This document shows positions 5,841 to 9,311 of a DNA stretch of 9,311 nt, piece by piece; the first letter of the stretch is position 1, and each line of letters starts with the position of its first letter. The notes under the pieces are model-generated. The model was not told the DNA's origin. It did not search any database and saw only the letters and a program-made list of their open reading frames with translations. Position numbers and translations under genes: made by a program. Origin of the DNA: Verrucomicrobia bacterium UBA1412 (GTDB lineage Bacteria > Verrucomicrobiota > Verrucomicrobiia > Limisphaerales > UBA1412). The DNA lies in NCBI GenBank assembly GCA_002305615.1, contig DBPU01000113.1, forward strand, positions 1-9,311. The letters are read 5' to 3'.

Positions 5841-6247
5841 TTATTCAGGTAACAGCCGGTTTGATTTTTCGTGAGGGCAAGCTCCTCATCACCCAGCGCC
5901 CCAAAGGAAGCCACCTGGCCGGATTATGGGAGATGCCCGGGGGAAAACAGGATCCCGGTGAGACCTTGCCCGAGTGCTTGAAGCGGGAACTGCGCGAAGA
6001 GCTCGGGGTAGAGGTTGAGGTTCATGAGCTCCTTCATGAGTGCGAGCATGAATACCCGCTCAAGACGGTCAAGCTTCACTTCTTCCGCTGCACCTTGCTC
6101 CGGGGCGAGCCTCGTCCCATTCAGTGCGACAATCTGGCCTGGGTCACTGCGCCCGAGCTGGCTCAATACGAATTCCCCCCGCCGGATGCCTCACTGTTGG
6201 AGAGCCTCCGGAGAGGGGAGCTTCTGCGCTTTTTTCAGCTTCAGTAA
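5837..6247 (+). CDS. mutT: Nudix hydrolase, MutT / 8-oxo-dGTP diphosphatase type
   Basis: A 136-aa cytoplasmic Nudix enzyme, probably hydrolysing 8-oxo-dGTP (or another oxidised nucleotide) to the monophosphate and so preventing A:T to C:G transversions. The Nudix box GX5EX7REUXEEXGU is complete at residues 36-58 (Gly36, Glu42, Arg50-Glu51, Glu54-Glu55, Gly57), preceded by LAGLWEMPGGK, typical of MutT. The C-terminal LAWVTAPELAQYEFPPPDASLL fits the purine-recognition end of MutT proteins. Length is close to E. coli MutT (about 130 aa). The ATG at 5837 has no Shine-Dalgarno of its own: the upstream bases are the 3' arm of the hairpin at 5788-5828, and the only good motif, AAGGAG, precedes the mini-ORF. 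It converges on the surface-protein gene with 13 nt between stop codons. Substrate specificity is inferred from family resemblance only. Confidence 0.9.
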   Translation: MIIQVTAGLIFREGKLLITQRPKGSHLAGLWEMPGGKQDPGETLPECLKRELREELGVEVEVHELLHECEHEYPLKTVKLHFFRCTLLRGEPRPIQCDNLAWVTAPELAQYEFPPPDASLLESLRRGELLRFFQLQ

Positions 6248-6254
6248 TCAGTCG

Positions 6255-6282
6255 CCGGGTTTAATTTTCCCAGCTGACCCGG
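6255..6282. terminator. GC-rich stem-loop at the convergent gene ends
   Basis: CCGGGT (6255-6260) pairs with ACCCGG (6277-6282) around a 16-nt loop that includes the surface-protein stop codon (6261-6263). It is the only obvious structure between the mutT and surface-protein ends. It lacks a T-run on either strand, so any terminator function is doubtful. Confidence 0.25.
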
Positions 6283-9200
6283 AAGAAAATATTCTGCCCC
6301 GGCTCAACCGTGACGCGATAGGTGTCGCTGGTGGAAGGTCCGGAGATTACTTCCCAGTTTGTCATATCAAGGCTCGATTCAAGCACACCGGCGAAGGTGA
6401 GCGTGAAGGCGATAACCTGGCCTGCTTCATCCCGTTCCACTTCTGAAAGAGCGAGCACCGGTGCATCCCCAATCCATAACCGGGTCGGCCTGCCGCCCCA
6501 GGGATCGCTCCAGCCTGTAGTGCCCTCCGAATAATAGAGGGTCGCTTGTGTCTCCTGGAAAGGATTCCTGCCGATCAATTGCGGTGCATTGCCGCGGAAG
6601 AACGCCTTTGTGAAAGAATTGCACCCGGTAAAGAGATCTTCGCCTAGAAGTGATAAACCTGCCGGCAAAATGATCTCGGTGAGCCCGGCGGCACTGCTGA
6701 AGGCGTAGTCATGAATCTGCGTGAGCGTATCCGGGGGCGTATAGCCGCCCGCTCTGCCTGCCGGGTATTGAATCAGGACGCTCTGATCTTTATTGAAGAG
6801 CACCCCATCCGGGCTGCTGTAGCTTTCGTTCTCCGCAGCGACTTCAAAGCCCATCAGCTCGCTGCAATCCTGGAAGACTCCGTTTTCCAGACCACTCGTC
6901 ACGCCGACGGGGATTTGCACCCGGTCCAGATCCGTCGCGCGGAAGGCCCATCTCTCCAGAGTCGTAAGGGTCTGCGGAAAATTGATTTCCGAGAGACTGC
7001 TGCAACCATAAAAGGCGCCTTCAGCCACTTTCACCAATCCCGGAGGCAGCACCGGTCTCCTCAGACTGGTGCAGTTATAGAAGGCATACCACGGGATTTC
7101 CTCAAGTTCGGAAGGAATCGTGATTTCCGAGAGACTGCTGCAATCATAGAAGGCCGCCTCACCCAGAGTCGTGCTCGGGTTGGTAATTACGACTTTCTGC
7201 AGCACGGAACATTTAGCGAAGGCCCACGGACCGATTTTCACCACCGAAGAGGGGACGGCAATTCTTGTGAGCGACTTCTGCGAGAAGAATGCCCGAGGTG
7301 CGATTTCCAAAACCCCGGTGGGTACAGGGTAGAAGCCCGCTTTGCCCAGAGGGCAGAAAAGGAGTACCGTCTGATCTTTATTGAATAGAACGCCATCGCG
7401 GCTGCTGAAGCTCGCGTTCTCCGCATGGACGTTTATCCGGTAGGAGCCGATCAGGGCGTCTGTGCCCAGAGTGTTCAGCCCGCTGCCGATCCAGACCGTT
7501 TTGGCAGGGCAGTTGAGGAAGGCGTCCTCCTCGATTCTCACGACGCCATCCGGAATCCGGATTTCTTCAAGCCCGCATTGGGCAAAGGCTTTCCGGCCAA
7601 TTACCCGCAGAGTCTCCGGGAACGTGACCGCTTTCAAATCAGCGCGATTTTGGAAAGCCTCTTCAGCAATCTGCACGACAGGATAGCCCGAAATGCTCTC
7701 GGGGATGACGACTGAATCGCTCATTCCATAGTAAGCGGTGATCGTGATTTGGCCATAATTCAACGTGCAGCCGAATTCACCCGGAGGCAGAATCGTCAGA
7801 GTCCCCGGCGTTGAGCCAAAGAGATAATTGGGATGGGTGATTCCGCCCACGCTCAGCTCATGAGTCCCCTCGGCAAGAGGCATGAGAATTTCATCGGCCG
7901 GGATTCCGTCGATGTAGTAAACAGGTGAGCCCTCCGGAGTATCCTCGTTGATCAGACCCGCCACAGTATAGGTAAAAGCGGGGAAAGGGTAGTTGGAGGG
8001 AACTTGGACGTTATCCGCCTTCACCGTGGCCGCCTTGGGTTGAATCACCAGAGTTTGGGAGACTGGTGTTGCGGGGAAGTAATTGACGTTCCTGCGGGTT
8101 CCACCGGGTTGATAGCCGGTAATGGTGACCGTGCCGGCTCCCTTTATGTGAATCATTTTTGTGCTGCTGATCGTCGCGATTTCCTCTGGGGTACTCAAAA
8201 GAGTCACCAGTAGTCCGCTGCTCGAAGAGGCCCAGAGCTGGAAATCCTCGTCTCCATAAGTCACCACCCGACTGATGGTGCTGAGGGTGACCGTTTGGCT
8301 TTGTGCATCCCCCCGTGCAGGATAGCCGGCAAACTCTTCCAGCCAGCCGGTGGCTCCCGCTTTGTAATAAACGGCCAGAGAATTCGGGACATTGTAGAAA
8401 ATATCGGCTCCGGTCTCCGGGGCGTTCCCCTCGAAACCGATTCCCGTGAGAGAAGAGCAGTACCAGAAAGCACGGTTTTCAATAAGGGTGAGGCTTGCCG
8501 GCAGAATGAGGCCCAAGAGCGAGGAGTCGCTGAAAGAACGCGCTTTCAGAGTCGTCGTTCCCTCGGGGATGACGCATTGGCCGGTTCGGCCTGCGGGAAA
8601 AACCATCAGCGTGTCGCCGGCTCGGTTGTAGAGGATTCCGTCGCGGCTGCTGTAGACCGGGTGATTTTCATTCACCGCAAAATCGGTCAGGAAAATGCAC
8701 CCCTGAAAAGCGTTTTCCAGGAAGTTGACGATGCTTTCGGGCAAAGTAAAAATCCCTTTTTTGCCAGCCGGGCAGATCAGAAGCAGCGTTTCGTCCTTAT
8801 TGCAGAGCGTGCCATCCAGGCTGCTGTAATAGGGATTATCCAGAGCCACTTCAAAGTCGGTCAGGCTCGTGCAATAGGCAAATGCAGAGGAATCCACCGA
8901 TTCGACCGCGCTGCCGATCTGGATGGCGGCCAGATTGTAGCATCTGCTGAAAGCCTCTTTGCCGATAAAGGTGAGCCCTGGAGGCAGATCGACACTTTCC
9001 AGACGGCTGCACCCATAGAAAACGCCATCTTCCAGCCGGGTCAGTCCCGGAGGCAGAGCCATGTGGATTAAATTCAGGCAGCCGCCAAAGGCATTGGGGC
9101 CGATCTGCGTGAGTCCCTCGGGCAGCTCCAGGCTCACGAGACTGCTGCAGCCGTAGAAAGCATAGCTCCCCATCTGGGTCACGCCGCTTCCGAGCGCTAC

Positions 9201-9311
9201 CGCTTCGAGATTCCGGCAGTAGGAGAAAGCCTCCACGCCAATCCGGCTCACGGTATTGGGCAGCTCGACGCTCAGGAGGGTATCATTGCGGGTAAAGGTC
9301 CATCCGCTCAC
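6261..9311 (-). CDS. BspA-like leucine-rich-repeat (LRR_5) surface protein with Ig/MBG linker, 5' end outside window
   Basis: The minus strand is open for 1,016 codons from the window edge to the TAA at 6261-6263. The GTG at 9311 is only the edge codon; the real start and signal peptide lie beyond. Fragment numbering: LRR_5 block 1 (about 12-294) with a GNAP...YY..G.TGW cap (295-332); an Ig-like segment (about 336-423) and an MBG-like segment (about 424-510); LRR_5 block 2 (about 534-905) with a second cap (906-946); and an all-beta tail (947-1016) ending LDMTNWEVISGP...FFRVSWEN. LRR units are 23 residues with the pattern LxxIxIPxxVxxIGxxAFxxCxS. Two islands in each block carry YSSxDGxLxNKD...PAG. 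Such proteins (BspA, Treponema LrrA and relatives) act at the cell surface in adhesion or protein binding. No LPXTG, PEP-CTERM or membrane helix is seen at the C-terminus. The ligand is unknown. Confidence 0.85.
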   Translation of the reverse strand: MSGWTFTRNDTLLSVELPNTVSRIGVEAFSYCRNLEAVALGSGVTQMGSYAFYGCSSLVSLELPEGLTQIGPNAFGGCLNLIHMALPPGLTRLEDGVFYGCSRLESVDLPPGLTFIGKEAFSRCYNLAAIQIGSAVESVDSSAFAYCTSLTDFEVALDNPYYSSLDGTLCNKDETLLLICPAGKKGIFTLPESIVNFLENAFQGCIFLTDFAVNENHPVYSSRDGILYNRAGDTLMVFPAGRTGQCVIPEGTTTLKARSFSDSSLLGLILPASLTLIENRAFWYCSSLTGIGFEGNAPETGADIFYNVPNSLAVYYKAGATGWLEEFAGYPARGDAQSQTVTLSTISRVVTYGDEDFQLWASSSSGLLVTLLSTPEEIATISSTKMIHIKGAGTVTITGYQPGGTRRNVNYFPATPVSQTLVIQPKAATVKADNVQVPSNYPFPAFTYTVAGLINEDTPEGSPVYYIDGIPADEILMPLAEGTHELSVGGITHPNYLFGSTPGTLTILPPGEFGCTLNYGQITITAYYGMSDSVVIPESISGYPVVQIAEEAFQNRADLKAVTFPETLRVIGRKAFAQCGLEEIRIPDGVVRIEEDAFLNCPAKTVWIGSGLNTLGTDALIGSYRINVHAENASFSSRDGVLFNKDQTVLLFCPLGKAGFYPVPTGVLEIAPRAFFSQKSLTRIAVPSSVVKIGPWAFAKCSVLQKVVITNPSTTLGEAAFYDCSSLSEITIPSELEEIPWYAFYNCTSLRRPVLPPGLVKVAEGAFYGCSSLSEINFPQTLTTLERWAFRATDLDRVQIPVGVTSGLENGVFQDCSELMGFEVAAENESYSSPDGVLFNKDQSVLIQYPAGRAGGYTPPDTLTQIHDYAFSSAAGLTEIILPAGLSLLGEDLFTGCNSFTKAFFRGNAPQLIGRNPFQETQATLYYSEGTTGWSDPWGGRPTRLWIGDAPVLALSEVERDEAGQVIAFTLTFAGVLESSLDMTNWEVISGPSTSDTYRVTVEPGQNIFFRVSWEN
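6474..7712 (-). repeat. LRR_5 repeat block 2 with terminal cap
   Basis: Units start near fragment residues 534, 559, 581, 681, 704, 727, 750, 773, 795 and 877, with a 22-24 residue period and consensus AFYxCSSLSEIxIP. Two islands are inserted: FSSRDGVLFNKDQT (635-648) and YSSPDGVLFNKDQS (831-844). The block closes with the cap RGNAPQLIGRN...YYSEGTTGWSDPW (906-938). Confidence 0.8.
6983..7143 (-). repeat. Identical 23-nt DNA repeats in LRR block 2
   Basis: The 23-base segments at 6983-7005 and 7121-7143 are identical, and similarity continues just beyond them. They encode the CSSLSEI part of two LRR units and lie 138 nt apart, exactly two 23-codon units, showing repeat copying at the DNA level. 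Confidence 0.75.
7782..8306 (-). other. Ig-like plus MBG-like linker between the two LRR blocks
   Basis: Residues 336-423 follow the pattern YGDxxFxLxAxxSSGLxVT...Ax..ISS...IKGAGTVTITGYQPG, a bacterial Ig-like unit common in large secreted proteins. Residues 424-510 (ATVKADNVQVPSNYPFPAFT, then YTVAGLINEDTPEG, ending in GTLTILP) resemble MBG domains, which often directly follow that unit. It likely acts as a rigid spacer. Confidence 0.6.
8316..9278 (-). repeat. LRR_5 repeat block 1 with terminal cap
   Basis: Six consecutive 23-residue units begin at fragment residues 12, 35, 58, 81, 104 and 127, for example LVSLELPEGLTQIGPNAF. Two longer units follow, with inserted islands YYSSLDGTLCNKDE (161-174) and YSSRDGILYNRAGD (220-233). 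Another standard unit starts at 265, and the cap GNAPETGADIF...YYKAGATGWLEEF occupies about 295-332. Confidence 0.8.

Noticed and set aside
6711..7388. 225-codon plus-strand open frame, and another at 8295-9071
   Set aside because: Both are antisense to the LRR protein and arise from its repetitive codons; their apparent internal repeats mirror the LRR units.
6474..9278. Regular DNA repeats as a CRISPR array
   Set aside because: The repeats are degenerate, coding, and follow the 23-residue LRR period; no near-identical repeats with unique spacers are present.
9309..9311. GTG as the start codon of the LRR protein
   Set aside because: It is merely the codon at the window edge; the frame is open, no signal peptide follows, and the sequence enters directly into LRR repeats.

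Overview
The window reads as part of a bacterial chromosome, most likely from the Verrucomicrobiota (Opitutales-like or a related gut/anaerobic lineage). This placement rests on recalled family features, not on a search. The leftward gene at the start encodes an outer-membrane porin whose mature N-terminus (ADNQVLTAVSGTTISGYVDT) is of the type I associate with verrucomicrobial porins. The giant surface protein at the right end closes with a 'LESSLDMTNW...FFRVSWEN' tail like the C-terminal modules of many verrucomicrobial secreted proteins. Phenylacetate-CoA ligase paired with an ACT protein, together with a BspA-type leucine-rich-repeat protein, fits an anaerobic, host- or sediment-associated lifestyle. 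No mobile element, tRNA, rRNA or CRISPR array was seen.

Layout. (1) 1-1071, minus strand: porin, 3' end outside the window, read from a promoter with upstream A-tracts. (2) 1072-1501: divergent intergenic region carrying the porin promoter, a weak rightward promoter and a palindrome just before paaK. (3) 1502-4388, plus strand: phenylacetate-CoA ligase, a tandem-ACT protein, an ErpA/IscA iron-sulfur carrier and a YqaB-like HAD phosphatase that appears to start at TTG. The gaps are 37-62 nt, so this is a plausible operon. (4) 4461-6247, plus strand: UDP-glucose 6-dehydrogenase with its own candidate promoter, then a strong hairpin, then a MutT-type Nudix hydrolase. (5) 6261-9311, minus strand: more than 1,016 codons of a BspA-like LRR_5 surface protein converging on the Nudix gene. 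Its N-terminus lies beyond the window.

Functional picture. paaK and the ACT gene probably form a unit that activates arylacetates to CoA thioesters, with ACT domains that may sense an aromatic amino acid. The Fe-S carrier, phosphatase, UDP-glucose dehydrogenase (UDP-glucuronate for polysaccharides) and MutT (nucleotide-pool cleaning) are housekeeping functions. The porin and LRR protein are envelope or surface components.

Most of this is ordinary. The points most worth checking are the hairpin/mini-ORF arrangement between ugd and mutT, the duplicated [LRR block + cap] architecture of the surface protein with an Ig/MBG linker, the paaK-ACT pair with a leader palindrome, and the near absence of Shine-Dalgarno sequences. 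I found no convincing previously undescribed multi-gene system.
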